Shown here: positions 17,340 through 26,693 of the stretch, piece by piece
Layout of the letters: each line of letters opens with the position of its first letter
How positions within the stretch are numbered: the stretch's first letter is position 1
NCBI GenBank assembly: GCA_036524155.1
Contig: DATDCV010000506.1
Coordinates: 1 to 64,000 of the forward strand
DNA from: DATDCV01 sp036524155
GTDB lineage: Bacteria; Verrucomicrobiota; Verrucomicrobiia; Limisphaerales; UBA8199
Direction: 5' to 3'
DNA: 64,000 nucleotides
Position numbers and translations under genes: made by a program
Notes under the pieces: model-generated
What the model was told of the DNA's origin: nothing
Databases searched by the model: none
What the model saw: only the letters and a program-made list of their open reading frames with translations

Positions 17340-17553
17340 GACCAATGAGGGGTAAGCTGACAAGGTAAGGTTTTGTTACTCGCCCTCGGCTGCCTGACGA
17401 TGGGATCAGGTCTTTTGGTCCAGGTCCCTATTGCTCCATCCGGAAGCGAATCGCGGCGATCGGGTCAGGTTTATCGATGGGGAATTTGTTCTCCTCGTAA
17501 TCATGAACCAGGAGCGAGAGGAGTTCTAATTCGTTAGCGTTCCGTGGGCGCAT
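17340..17553 (-). pseudogene. HigA-type antitoxin remnant with in-frame stop
   Basis: From ATG at 17553 the minus strand reads M-R-P-R-N-A-N-E-L-E-L-L-S-L-L-V-H-D-Y-E, then F-P-I-D-K-P-D-P-I-A-A-I-R-F-R-M-E-Q, and stops at TAG (17428-17430). Beyond the stop the same frame continues P-K-D-L-I-P-S-S-G-S-R-G-R-V. The first part is the N-terminal region of HigA-type antitoxins and the post-stop part matches the start of their HTH (K-D-L-x-P-F-I-G-S-R-G-R-V). The 5' region of the family and the recognition helix onward are missing. No toxin gene is next to it. Confidence 0.65.
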
Positions 17554-17656
17554 AAGGGGTGCTCAGAGATTTTGCTTTACCAGACCCTTCAGGTTCATAA
17601 ACTGCCCCTCATGTGTTCTCCGCGTACCGCTCAGCAAAACCCAATCCAACGACACT

Positions 17657-19111
17657 ATGAACTTTTCCAGTAAGGCATACATCCCCCACCAGCCTCAGTT
17701 CATCTCAGGCAGCAAGGCAAGGTCCGTGGCTCGACTCGCACTCCTCGTCCATCTTTGCTGTGCTCTGCAACCCCTTTTCGTTCAGGCGCAGACTAATTTC
17801 ACCGTCCTAAAGCTGTTTCAGTTGCCGGACGCGGGAGTGCCGGGCGGGGGACTGGCAGAAGGCAAAGACGGTGGACTCTACGGAGTCACAGCGGCCGGAG
17901 GCGTATCGAATATGGGTACGGTCTTCGTCCTCCGGTCTGACGGCTCAGGCTACCGCACTCTGAAGAGTTTCGTGGGAACCGATGGAATGACGCCCTGGAG
18001 CACGCTCCTGGTGAGCAGCAATGGGACACTGTTCGGCACCACGTATTCGGGCGGGCGATCAAATTATGGCACGGTATTCAAGATCAGCCCGAGCGGAACC
18101 GGATTTCAAGTTCTTCACGAGTTCGCAGGTGGCAGCGATGGGAAGATTCCTTCCGGAGCACTCATCGAAGGTCGGGACGGTGGGATCTACGGAATGACAG
18201 ATTCCGGAGACAGCACCACGCGTGGAACCATCTACAGAGTGAATCCGGCTGGCACTGGATACTCCGTGGTTCATGCCTTCACTGGCGGCCCTGATGATGG
18301 CCAACAGCCGAAGGGACGCCTTCTCCAAACCAGAACCGGCACACTTTTCGGAACTGCCACCTTCGGCGGCGGCACAAAACAACCGGGTGTCGTTTTCCGG
18401 CTCGAACCCGATGGTCTCTACTGGCTACCCCATGTGTTCGGCAGTGCCGGTGACGGAAGCCAGCCTTCAGCGGGTTTGTTGCAGGCCAGCGACGGCATGC
18501 TGTATGGCGTCACCGCCCGCGGCGGCGCGGGGACGGTGGGCACGGTCTTTAAGATGGATGAGTACGGGGGAAACTACTCGGTCCTGTTGAGCTTTCAGAG
18601 AATCGCAACGGACGCGCAGGTGCCGAACTCGGAGCTCGTAGAGGGCACCGACGGCGCGTTGTATGGTACCACCGCCTGCTATGGCGACATCAATTCCGGC
18701 ACGGTATTCAGGCTGATGAAGGACGGCAGCGGCTATGCCGTCCTGCACGTCCTCGCAACCTCCGTCTCCGTAAGTGACTTTACTACGCCAAATGGGCTCT
18801 TGGCAGGGAGGGAGGGCAGCCTTTTTGGCACCATCCAGTATGGCGGCGGAGGCCCGGACACGGGCGGATGCGCTTACATGCTCAGCCCACTGCCTTTGCC
18901 ACCCAAAATCTTGTCTATAACCCTCGGCGGGGGCGGGGTCTCGATTCAATCTGCAGCCACTTCGGGTATTTACTACGACCTGCTCCGGTCGACGAACCTT
19001 TCATCCTGGTCCGTGCTCAATACCGTATTGTCCCCTCCCAACGGCCAACTAGGCTGGACAAATGCGGGCAGCCCTGAACCGGCCGCCTTTTACCGGCTCC
19101 GGCAACATTGA
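17657..19111 (+). CDS. GloVer-repeat secreted beta-propeller protein
   Basis: A 484-residue exported protein with a long signal region (residues 1-45, ending V-Q-A-Q). Repeats of about 50-55 residues follow the GloVer pattern: L-x-x-G-x-D-G-x-L-Y-G-x-T, then G-G-x-x-x-x-G-T-V-F-x-x-x-x-x-G-x-G-Y-x-V-L-H-x-F. At least seven copies are visible between residues 50 and 405. The last 70 residues form the module ending A-F-Y-R-L-R-Q-H. Such proteins are extracellular or surface-attached in this phylum and have no known enzymatic activity. It is monocistronic by context: a repeat-rich 800-base gap follows. Confidence 0.85.
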   Translation: MNFSSKAYIPHQPQFISGSKARSVARLALLVHLCCALQPLFVQAQTNFTVLKLFQLPDAGVPGGGLAEGKDGGLYGVTAAGGVSNMGTVFVLRSDGSGYRTLKSFVGTDGMTPWSTLLVSSNGTLFGTTYSGGRSNYGTVFKISPSGTGFQVLHEFAGGSDGKIPSGALIEGRDGGIYGMTDSGDSTTRGTIYRVNPAGTGYSVVHAFTGGPDDGQQPKGRLLQTRTGTLFGTATFGGGTKQPGVVFRLEPDGLYWLPHVFGSAGDGSQPSAGLLQASDGMLYGVTARGGAGTVGTVFKMDEYGGNYSVLLSFQRIATDAQVPNSELVEGTDGALYGTTACYGDINSGTVFRLMKDGSGYAVLHVLATSVSVSDFTTPNGLLAGREGSLFGTIQYGGGGPDTGGCAYMLSPLPLPPKILSITLGGGGVSIQSAATSGIYYDLLRSTNLSSWSVLNTVLSPPNGQLGWTNAGSPEPAAFYRLRQH

Positions 19112-19377
19112 GCCAGAAAAGAGCGTGAGCGGCCGGTGGGCCCCATTCTTCACAGCGCGGCGGCGGACGAGGTGTAGGATTACCCGCTGGACCTGAAAGA
19201 TTTCCAGGGAGTCGCAAGATTTGAACCATAGGTTGGCTCGCGATGATGCACTCGATGGCCGATCCACCGGGAGCCCGCTGTTGCCCGCCGCAGTTTGCAC
19301 AGTGCATGGTGCACGGTCCACGGTCGCAGAAGTCCCAAGCTCAAAGCCCAAATTCTAAGGTCCAGGACCGAGCATCC

Positions 19378-19403
19378 GGCGCGCGGACTTCAGTCCGCGC
19401 GCC
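19378..19403. repeat. Perfect palindrome, family 2 copy A
   Basis: GGCGCGCGGACT and AGTCCGCGCGCC form a 12-base perfect stem with a two-base loop. On the minus strand the foot reads GGTCGGCGCGCGG. The sequence AGTCCGCGCGCCGACC recurs in a second hairpin at 56359-56380. Confidence 0.7.
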
Positions 19404-19653
19404 GACCACGCCCCAGCCGGGGTGAGTACTCCACAGCTGTTGGTAATGAGTTCTTCCTCCCCAGCAACGCTCATGTCGTCGCGTCACGAACACTGCGAGC
19501 ACTTTTACAGGCTGAAGAAGAGCTACGGACGACCTGGACTGTCGTCGCCATGAACACGGGAAAAGGGGCGAGCCTCTACTGTGATCTCTGCTGGAAAGTC
19601 ACAATTTCTGCGACCCCCGTTCGGGGGTAGCGCACGCTTTGTGGCGTTGGTTC

Positions 19654-19727
19654 CGCAAAAGGGGTTCACCCAGAGCCCTGCTTCATTTTCCTTCTGAACT
19701 TGCAGTTTGGCGGGTGGACGGCACCCA
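19654..19727. repeat. Dispersed 70-base repeat, copy A
   Basis: Starts GCAAAAGGGGTTCACCCAG and ends TTTGGCGGGTGGACGGCACC. Near-identical DNA occurs at 38332-38402, and its first 40 bases also at 42261-42300. On the minus strand the right half encodes V-P-S-T-R-Q-T-A-S-S-E-G-K and a stop, matching the end of the truncated gene at 38360-38593. Confidence 0.7.
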
Positions 19728-19916
19728 CCGGATTGAATGCCGTTCGGCCCGTCCGGCTACCGCTCGCGGGGTCAGACCTGCATTCTATTCACTGGGGAAC
19801 CTCCTCTGGGCCAGAACCCACTATTTTCACAAACGCGCGGTAACTGTTTGAATCCGGATCACGAAATAAGCCGGGACATCATCCAGAAAATCAGCCAAAC
19901 TATTACGACGCTAAAC

Positions 19917-21200
19917 ATGAAAAAGAGGTCCAGATTGAGATGCGTCGCGGCCATCCTGCTCGGCGCGTTGGCGATGGCGAATGCGGCAGATACAAATGCC
20001 GCGAGCTCCGCCGCCCCAAGCTCACGCGAGCAGCGCTGGAAGGAGGACCTGGATTATTTCGCCAAGGAACTTCCCGCCAGGCACATACGGTTCTCCCAAA
20101 TCGCCTCGTCGAAGAGATTCCAGCGTGACGTTGATCGTCTTAGCGCGGAAGTACCGCAATTGTCTGACACTGAGATCGTGCTGAAGTTAATGCGCCAGGT
20201 GGCCGGCTTAGGCGTGTCGCACACGCGCGTGGATTGGCCGGGCGGGGCGCTCGCGTTTCACGAGTATCCGCTCGGGTTCTACTGGTTTTCCGACGGGCTG
20301 GCGGTTGCCTCGGCACGTCCTGAGTATCAGGAAGCGGTTGGTGCCCGCGTGATCCGGCTCGGCTCGCGCAAACCACGGCAAGTTCAGGAGGCCCTGGCGG
20401 CATACGTTCCTCACGAGAACACCGCCAACCTCCTGGGCGAGAGCCCGGTCTTCCTGCGCAAGGTCGAGTTGCTCCAATATTTGCGGATCGCCGATGCGGA
20501 TGGCCGCCTGCGGTTGCGACTTGAGAAACCCAACGGCCAACCGTTTGAACTGAGTGTTGCGCCCGACGCTGATCCTGCACGGACCAACCGGATCGCGATT
20601 TGGGACGCACGGGCGGTCCCCCGCAAAGCCGCGAGCAAATCCGCGGAGGCGCCTTACTGGTATGAGCATTGGCCTGAAGCCCGGACGCTCTATCTCCAGT
20701 ACAATGAATGCGGGGACCTGCCCGGCAATCCGTTTGCGAGTGTTGTCCAAAGCATGTTTGCCGTCGCAGACACACAACCGGTCCAGCGGGTGATCGTGGA
20801 CTTGCGGGGCAACGGCGGTGGCGACTCCACTGTGGTGATGCCGCTGTTGGAGGGCTTGAAGACGCGCCCCGCCTTGAGCGCCAGGAGGCATCTCTATGCC
20901 TTGATTGGCCGCGGCACATGTTCTTCCGGAATGTGGGCCGCCTTGGACTTGGAGCAACGGTTCGGCGCGCTCCTGGTCGGCGAGCCGACCGGCGGCAAGC
21001 CTAATTCCTACGGAGACGTGCGCCTATTCGAGCTGCCGCATTCCAGGCTGGTGGTGCGCTACTCGACCAAGTGGTTCCAACGGAGGGACGGAAATTCGCC
21101 CTCGCTCAGCCCCAATCTACCGGCGCTCCCGTCACTTTCCGATGGTCTCGCGGGCCGCGATCCGGCTTTGGAGGCGGCACTGAATTTTCCGCTCGAATGA
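19917..21200 (+). CDS. Exported S41-family-like serine peptidase
   Basis: A 427-residue protein starting at ATG 19917, which gives a signal peptide (residues 1-24). The C-terminal half has the layout of tail-specific/S41 peptidases: a strand V-I-V-D-L-R-G-N-G-G-G-D (292-303) and the catalytic-serine region L-I-G-R-G-T-C-S-S-G-M-W-A-A-L (329-343), followed by V-G-E-P-T-G-G-K-P-N-S-Y-G (the E-x-T-x-G-K-x region). There is no obvious PDZ domain; residues 37-215 form a helical N-terminal region and a beta segment instead. It may therefore be a periplasmic protease or a catalytic relative. S336 or S337 is the probable nucleophile; the general base is not certain. Confidence 0.75.
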   Translation: MKKRSRLRCVAAILLGALAMANAADTNAASSAAPSSREQRWKEDLDYFAKELPARHIRFSQIASSKRFQRDVDRLSAEVPQLSDTEIVLKLMRQVAGLGVSHTRVDWPGGALAFHEYPLGFYWFSDGLAVASARPEYQEAVGARVIRLGSRKPRQVQEALAAYVPHENTANLLGESPVFLRKVELLQYLRIADADGRLRLRLEKPNGQPFELSVAPDADPARTNRIAIWDARAVPRKAASKSAEAPYWYEHWPEARTLYLQYNECGDLPGNPFASVVQSMFAVADTQPVQRVIVDLRGNGGGDSTVVMPLLEGLKTRPALSARRHLYALIGRGTCSSGMWAALDLEQRFGALLVGEPTGGKPNSYGDVRLFELPHSRLVVRYSTKWFQRRDGNSPSLSPNLPALPSLSDGLAGRDPALEAALNFPLE

Positions 21201-21472
21201 GCGAGCGAGAGCGGATCAAGCCGCCAGAACGATCTGCCGGCAGTAACCAACGAGCCAACGGCCTCACCGTCTCACGCTCCTTCCCCTTTCCACTCTCTGC
21301 AGCTTCACCCGCTTTTCCAGTTGCGCAATGCTTTCAAGGTCCGCCAATTGAAGACTCGCGGGAATCTTACCTTGGCTCATACGTCGGTCCTGCTCTGGCT
21401 CAATCCTGCTGATATACCGGTGGGACCTGGGCTCACGAAGTTAGCCTCTCCGGATGACCGGATTCGCGCGAG

Positions 21473-23554
21473 CTAAAGTTGCTTGAGACGATAGAACCTC
21501 AGAGCGGTGCCAGGGGCCTGCGGGTCCGAAATGGTTGCATCCTGGCCGTTGCCCGAGATCGGGCCGCCTGGAAGGTCGGTCCAGTTGGAACCTGGGTTCG
21601 AAGAGTATTGCGCTGAATACTGCTGCCCGGCAAAGGTGCGGAAGGTAACGGCCGGAACACCATTGCTCAGGCGTAAGCCACCGAATTGCAGTTGGACCGG
21701 AACCGCCAAACTGTAGCTGCGGTAGCGAGAGTTGCTCCAATCCGCGCTGCCCCCGGCCAGCGCGACCACGACGTTGCTCAAGCCTGGCGGCACATTGGAC
21801 TGGCCTTCGTCATTACCACCCCAGGCCACCATCGTGCCATCGGTCTTCAGAGCGAGGCTGTGGTGCTTGCCCGCCGCAATCGCCAGCACATTGGTCAAAC
21901 CCGCTGGTGGGGTTCGTTGCCCGCTGGCGTTGTCGCCCCATCCAACCACGAGACCGTCGGCCTTCAAGGCCAGGCTGTGCGTGCCGCCGGCCGCCACGGC
22001 GACAACGTTGCTGAGGCCGGCCGGGACGTTGGTCTGCCCACTACTGTTGCCTCCCCAGGCCGCTACTGTGCCATCTTGCTTGAGTGCCAAGACGTGCGCG
22101 CCGCCCGCGGAAACGGCGCTGATATTTCCCAGGCCTGCCGGGACATTGGTCTGGCCGCCGCTGTTGCTGCCCCAGGCAACCACCATGCCATCCTGCTTGA
22201 GCGCCAGGCAAAAGCCATCGCTGTAATCGAACGAACCCGCCGCAATGGCGATCACGTTGCTCAGCCCTGCCGGCACATTGGTTTGATGCGTCGAGTTGAG
22301 TCCCCACGCGGTCACGAGACCATCAGCCGTCAGCGCCAACGCGTGGAACGAACCTGCGGCCAGGGCCGTCACCCGGCTCAGGTCCGCCGGTGTTGCCAGC
22401 CTCCCCCAACCCGCCACGGTGCCGTCACTTCTCAGCGCGAGGGTGAAGTTTCCGCCTGCGGCTGCGCTCACGATGTCGTTCAGTGCGCCAGGCACGTTCG
22501 CCTGACCCAGTGAGTTGGCGCCCCAGGCCACGAGCCGTCCGTCGCTCAGGCGAGCCACACTGTGCGCCAGGCCGGCAGCAATGGCGATTACATCGCCTAA
22601 GCCCGCCGGCACATCGGTCTGACCGTTGCTGTTGCTGCCCCAGGCGACCACGGTGCCGTCACGCTTCAACGCAAGGCTGTGCGCCTGCCCAGCGGCGATG
22701 GCGATCGCGCCGGTCAGGCCTGAAGGTACATTGGTTTGGCCGTTGCCGTTATTGCCCCAGGCGACAACCGTCCCATCATTCTTGAGGGCCAGGCTGTGAC
22801 TGCCTCCGGCGCTCACCGCCATAACATTGTTCAAGTCGGGTGGCACATTGGTCTGGCCATAGGAATTCGGTCCCCAGGCAAACACGGTGCCATCATTCAA
22901 CAACGCCAGGCAATGGCCACCGCTGTAAGTGACGCCGCCGCCGCCGGCCCCGGCTCCGCCGCCGGCCGCGAGCGCAACCACGTTGCTCAGGCCGGAAGGC
23001 ACCGCTACTTTGCCCCAGCCCGTCACCGTGCCGTCGTTCTTCAACGCCAGGCTCAGCTCCTGTCCGGCGGCAATCGCCACCACATTGCTCAATGCCGGCG
23101 GCACGCTGGTTTGACCGACGAAATTGTAGCCCCAGGCGACAACGGTTCCATTGCTCCGGAGCGCCAGGCTATGGCCGAAAGTATCCACGGTATAACTCGA
23201 ACCGGCAGCCACGGCGACCACGTTACTCAATCCGCCGGGCACCGCCGCCTGTCCGCCGTCGTTGCATCCCCAGGCCAGGACTGTGCCGTCATTCAGAATG
23301 CCCAGGCTGTGGTTCTCGGCGGCCGCAATATTAGTGAACACCTTTCCGGGCGGTAGATACGGCAAAGTCACCGCTCCCCAGCTCACGATTTGGCCTGACG
23401 GCGCACTGGCGGCCAGGACGGACAGCCCCAGAGTCGCGCCTGCCAAACCAAGCCACGCTGCGGCGCGCGCGTGGAGCGCGAAACGCCATCGCCCGCATGG
23501 TCCGGAAACGAAGTGCCGCAGAGACAGTCCCGACCCGAAGAGTTGCCTCGTCAT
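21473..23554 (-). CDS. Secreted RCC1-repeat beta-propeller protein
   Basis: A 693-residue protein read from ATG 23554, so that the hydrophobic signal (W-L-G-L-A-G-A-T-L-G-L-S-V-L-A-A-S-A) falls within the first 55 residues. About eleven RCC1-type repeats of 37-50 residues follow, each with G-x-x-H-S-L-A-L-x-x-D-G-T-V-x-A-W-G-x-N and G-Q-T-N-V-P-x-G-L-x-N-V-x-A-I-A-A-G. The last 70 residues are the module ending R-F-Y-R-L-K-Q-L. Repeat number probably varies by recombination. A second RCC1 protein lies just upstream on the same strand, giving a tandem pair. Likely an extracellular structural or binding protein. Confidence 0.85.
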   Translation of the reverse strand: MTRQLFGSGLSLRHFVSGPCGRWRFALHARAAAWLGLAGATLGLSVLAASAPSGQIVSWGAVTLPYLPPGKVFTNIAAAENHSLGILNDGTVLAWGCNDGGQAAVPGGLSNVVAVAAGSSYTVDTFGHSLALRSNGTVVAWGYNFVGQTSVPPALSNVVAIAAGQELSLALKNDGTVTGWGKVAVPSGLSNVVALAAGGGAGAGGGGVTYSGGHCLALLNDGTVFAWGPNSYGQTNVPPDLNNVMAVSAGGSHSLALKNDGTVVAWGNNGNGQTNVPSGLTGAIAIAAGQAHSLALKRDGTVVAWGSNSNGQTDVPAGLGDVIAIAAGLAHSVARLSDGRLVAWGANSLGQANVPGALNDIVSAAAGGNFTLALRSDGTVAGWGRLATPADLSRVTALAAGSFHALALTADGLVTAWGLNSTHQTNVPAGLSNVIAIAAGSFDYSDGFCLALKQDGMVVAWGSNSGGQTNVPAGLGNISAVSAGGAHVLALKQDGTVAAWGGNSSGQTNVPAGLSNVVAVAAGGTHSLALKADGLVVGWGDNASGQRTPPAGLTNVLAIAAGKHHSLALKTDGTMVAWGGNDEGQSNVPPGLSNVVVALAGGSADWSNSRYRSYSLAVPVQLQFGGLRLSNGVPAVTFRTFAGQQYSAQYSSNPGSNWTDLPGGPISGNGQDATISDPQAPGTALRFYRLKQL

Positions 23555-23677
23555 AACAACGTGTGCTGCCCTTATACTACCCTGGATGCGAGCTCGCAAT
23601 GCGCGAAACTTATGGTGCTTGAGGAATTGGCGGCGGGGGCAGGACTTCACGCTCGATCCTGGAAGCGCCCGTTCGGG

Positions 23678-25444
23678 TTACCAACGCAGCACTCGGTAAA
23701 AGCGTTGCGGGCCGGCGGTTTGCTGGGTGAGGGTCAGTGCCGCGCCATTTCCGGCGAGCAGCCGGACTGTCGTCCAATTGGGAGCGCTGAGTGAATCGGC
23801 GGATTGCAGCGCATACACCCGCCCGCTGCGGGAAGCAATCGACAGGTTCAATGCATCGGCCGATACCGAGACGGCGGTGATCGACGCGTGGAGAAGCTGT
23901 GACGGCCGGCCGACCAAAGCCAGGTCGTGGTCGGTGCCAGCGGCAATGGCGACTGCGTTGGTCAGTCGCGGTGGGGCGATTGGATTTCCAGGGTCATTGA
24001 GGTGCATCCCCCAACCCGCCACCTTGCCGTCGGCACCGAGAGCCAGACTATGGGCGGCGCCCGCCGCGACCGCGACCACATTTGTCAGCCCGACGGGGAC
24101 GTTCGTTTGCCCTGCATAGTTTTGGCCCCAGGCTGCCACGGTGCCGTCGGCGAGCAACGCCAGCGCGTGCGAATCGCCAGCGGCAATCGCCACAACGTTG
24201 CTGAGATTGGCTGGAACACGAGGACCGCCTCCCCAGCCTGTGACCGTGCCATCGGCTGTCAGCGCCAGGCTGTACGAGTTCGCGGCGATGCCGATGACAT
24301 TGCTTAGCCCGGGGGGAACATTTGTCTCACTATACGCATTATACGGATTGCCTCCCCAGGCCGCCACCGTGCCGTCGGCCAGCAACGCCAGGCTGTGCGA
24401 TGCCCCGCCCGCAATCGCCACCACATCGCTTAAACCTGCCGGCACATTGGTTTGGCCGTAACGGTTGTCTCCCCAGCCAACGACAGTCCCATCCGCTTTC
24501 AGAGCGAGACAGTGCCAACTGCCGGCGGCAATAGCGATGAGGTTGGTCAAGCCGTCCGGACACGTTGTCTCCCCGAGAGTGTTCTTGCCCCATGCGGCTA
24601 CGGTCCCGTCGCTGCGGAGCATCAGCCCGTCGTAGTCCCCGGCATCGATGGCCAGTAAATTGGTCGCCCCGGACGGGACCGCTGTCGCGTCCAAAAGAGA
24701 CGATCCCCAGGCCGTGAGTTCTCCCAGCTCGAGCACGGCGTTTGAGCTCGACAGCAAAGCGACGTTGTTGGTGATCAAAACAGTGTAGGCGCCCACGGTT
24801 GAAGAATCGACATTGGTCACGGTGTAGGAAGAGGTCGTTGCACCGGGAATCTCCTCTGTATTGAATCGCCATTGATAGCTCAAGGGTGGCGTGCCGCCGG
24901 GCGCCACTCTGAAGGTTACAGGGAAACCGGCGACTTGCGATTGGGATCTCGGTTGCAAGGAAATGATCGGCCCCACGGCTCCCGGAGTGTAGCTGACTTC
25001 ATCCAGATAACCCCTGGAAATGGTATCTAATGCGGGTCCCTTGGCGTAGGTCCACCTGACGTTTTGCGAGCCGCTTCCGAGATAGACCGTTTGTTGCTGC
25101 CAGTTTGATTGCGACATCAAAGATAGCGCGGTGTTACTCGAAGTGAACGAGAGGGTGTTCATGTAAGAGGGGCTGCTCCACCAAAATGTCAATGTTCCTG
25201 GCCCGTTGAGCGTGGTCTCCAGAATCGAGCTGCCTGAGCCCATAATGGTGCCGCTCATCGCGGCCGAGGAGCCGTCGTGCGTATTCGAGGTCTCGGCGGA
25301 CCAACCCGAAACACCGTATGTCCCGCTGGTGCTCCAGGTGAGATCCGGTGCGTTGAGCGCATCCCCCAGCGCTTGACCGAACACCGGGAAAGAGCAAGCA
25401 AGGACGAAGAATGAAAGGGAAAACCAAAAGCGGAAAGGTTTCAT
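23678..25444 (-). CDS. Secreted Ig-like and RCC1-repeat protein
   Basis: A 588-residue protein with a clear signal peptide (residues 1-23, ending V-F-G-Q). Residues about 30-155 form a jelly-roll-like domain (G-P-G-T-L-T-F-W-W-S-S-P, W-Q-Q-Q-T-V-Y-L-G-S-G-S), residues about 160-240 an immunoglobulin-like domain (I-S-L-Q-P-R-S-Q-S, P-L-S-Y-Q-W-R-F-N, Y-T-V-T-N-V). Residues about 245-515 hold seven RCC1-like repeats (L-A-L-x-A-D-G-T-V-x-G-W-G). The final 75 residues form the module ending R-F-Y-R-V-L-R-W. It precedes the other RCC1 gene by 123 bases on the same strand, so the two may be co-transcribed. No enzymatic motif is seen. Confidence 0.82.
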   Translation of the reverse strand: MKPFRFWFSLSFFVLACSFPVFGQALGDALNAPDLTWSTSGTYGVSGWSAETSNTHDGSSAAMSGTIMGSGSSILETTLNGPGTLTFWWSSPSYMNTLSFTSSNTALSLMSQSNWQQQTVYLGSGSQNVRWTYAKGPALDTISRGYLDEVSYTPGAVGPIISLQPRSQSQVAGFPVTFRVAPGGTPPLSYQWRFNTEEIPGATTSSYTVTNVDSSTVGAYTVLITNNVALLSSSNAVLELGELTAWGSSLLDATAVPSGATNLLAIDAGDYDGLMLRSDGTVAAWGKNTLGETTCPDGLTNLIAIAAGSWHCLALKADGTVVGWGDNRYGQTNVPAGLSDVVAIAGGASHSLALLADGTVAAWGGNPYNAYSETNVPPGLSNVIGIAANSYSLALTADGTVTGWGGGPRVPANLSNVVAIAAGDSHALALLADGTVAAWGQNYAGQTNVPVGLTNVVAVAAGAAHSLALGADGKVAGWGMHLNDPGNPIAPPRLTNAVAIAAGTDHDLALVGRPSQLLHASITAVSVSADALNLSIASRSGRVYALQSADSLSAPNWTTVRLLAGNGAALTLTQQTAGPQRFYRVLRW

Positions 25445-25663
25445 GGGAGTTCGTTCTGTTCTTCGCAGCGTGTAAATGTGAACGTCAATAAAGTAAAGAT
25501 GATTGTTGGGTGGCTTCGATCTCCGATTCTACGCGGCGCTCTCCGTCCCTGTGAACGACAAGGAAAAGGGGTCGGAACCGAGTATTTTCAGAAACATTTC
25601 GCTGTCAGGTTCAGCCTAAGGTCAACTCGGCTCGAGGCCAACTCCGCAGCCCGACGCCAAGCG

Positions 25664-26542
25664 CTACTCAAACCTCTCCACCCACAGCAGGTCCTTCTCA
25701 ATTTTGATGAGCTGTCGATCAATCGCAGCTTTCGTATCTTCGTGCGGACGCAACGCCGCCTCCTTGGCATATCGGATTCCCCGGCGCTGACCTGCCGCCA
25801 GTTCCGAGTCATACAGCCCAATCCAGTTCTTCCCCGCATGAACACTCTGCACACGCGCCTGTTGCCGGATAGAGGCCATCGCCGCCGTCGCCTCTCGCCG
25901 TTCCGCCTGCAGTTCCTTCTTCCGATGCCTTAGTTCTTTAACCAACAGCTCTTTCTCCGCCGACGTGTTCGGCGTGAAATCCACCGCCTCCTGCAATTGT
26001 GCTGCCATCTGGAGAAGCCGAGTCTTTCTCTGCCTCAGACTTGAAAGCTGGGCCGCAATCGCCTCCTCCCGATAGTGGCTGCCGAAGGCCCGCTTCAGAA
26101 ACGACCTTTCCTCGAATTCCCGCCTCGCTTGGGCCAGGGCCGTCGATCCTTTCGCGATCGCATGGTCTAACCCCCGCAGCCCCGCCACGATCTTCTTAAT
26201 CTCCTCCTTTGCCTTTGCATCCCACCTGTCCACTTCCGCGTAGCTCGAAAGCTGCGCAAACTCTCGCATCAGCTTCTCAAAGCCACCATCCGCGTAGGCG
26301 AATGGAAAATCCTCCTGGCCAGGTCCACCCTCTCCCCTTCTATCCGCCGCAACTGCAACCGATCGCGGCCCCGCCTTCACGCCGGATGGAATAACTTTGC
26401 ACACCGGCTCCCACGCACCCATGCCAGGCCTGGCATAGAGCGTATCAGCCGGAATTTCGCCCCGCCGGATCATCTCCTCCAGCTCGCGCAACTCAAAAGG
26501 TCCGCTCTCCTGATCGCCGAGCAAGATGTAGAAATCGCTCAT
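25664..26542 (-). CDS. GYF_2-domain protein with long coiled coil
   Basis: A 292-residue protein, apparently cytoplasmic. Residues 1-50 (F-Y-I-L-L-G-D-Q-E-S-G-P-F-E-L-R-E-L-E-E-M, then T-L-Y-A-R-P-G-M-G-A-W-E-P-V) form a GYF_2 domain, a small fold usually involved in peptide recognition. Residues about 95-290 are strongly charged and helical (E-E-I-K-K-I-V-A-G-L, E-L-R-H-R-K-K-E-L-Q-A-E-R-R), predicted to form coiled coils. GYF_2 domains in this phylum are mostly fused to membrane or helical segments, so it is probably an adaptor or scaffold. Divergent from the toxin-antitoxin remnant on its 5' side. No partner is evident. Confidence 0.75.
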   Translation of the reverse strand: MSDFYILLGDQESGPFELRELEEMIRRGEIPADTLYARPGMGAWEPVCKVIPSGVKAGPRSVAVAADRRGEGGPGQEDFPFAYADGGFEKLMREFAQLSSYAEVDRWDAKAKEEIKKIVAGLRGLDHAIAKGSTALAQARREFEERSFLKRAFGSHYREEAIAAQLSSLRQRKTRLLQMAAQLQEAVDFTPNTSAEKELLVKELRHRKKELQAERREATAAMASIRQQARVQSVHAGKNWIGLYDSELAAGQRRGIRYAKEAALRPHEDTKAAIDRQLIKIEKDLLWVERFE

Positions 26543-26676
26543 GTTAGGCCCCGCAGATTTCGCTGCCGATACTGCGGCAGAGGTCGCCCATCGTCAAGCG
26601 AGTGTACACCTGCAAGGCTCGCCGTCGTGCCGCGAGCCGCACTTGAGGCTGAGTATAAAAGGGGAATTGACAGTAT

Positions 26677-26693
26677 ATACGCCATTGGCGTAT
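26677..26693. promoter_or_regulatory. Palindromic operator at the HigBA-type locus
   Basis: ATACGCCA-T-TGGCGTAT is a perfect 8-base inverted repeat with a one-base centre, four bases after a TTGACA box (26668-26673) and overlapping the ATG of the toxin remnant. This is where an autoregulating HigA antitoxin would be expected to bind. Confidence 0.6.

Larger units (their letters stand above)
19112..19916. other. Long intergenic region with dispersed repeats
   Basis: This 805-base stretch has no convincing gene. It contains a perfect palindrome at 19378-19403, the 70-base dispersed repeat at 19654-19727 and a segment near 19810 (CCACTATTTTCACAAACG) resembling stretches at 25585 and 27140. A 35-codon frame from ATG 19446 (S-R-H-E-H-C-E-H-F-Y-R-L-K-K) could be a gene fragment but I recognise no family. 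The S41-like gene starts at the end of this region. Confidence 0.5.

Noticed and set aside
19200..19240. GATTTGAACC, resembling a tRNA T-arm on the minus strand
   Set aside because: The flanking bases do not pair into a T stem or acceptor stem, and no anticodon arm is visible.
19446..19553. Short frame M-S-S-S-S-P-A-T-L...
   Set aside because: Only 35 codons, no homology recognised and no clear ribosome site.
21473..23554. Regularly spaced DNA repeats that could suggest a CRISPR array
   Set aside because: The periodicity is codon-based and encodes RCC1 units in one long open frame; units are diverged and there are no unique spacers.
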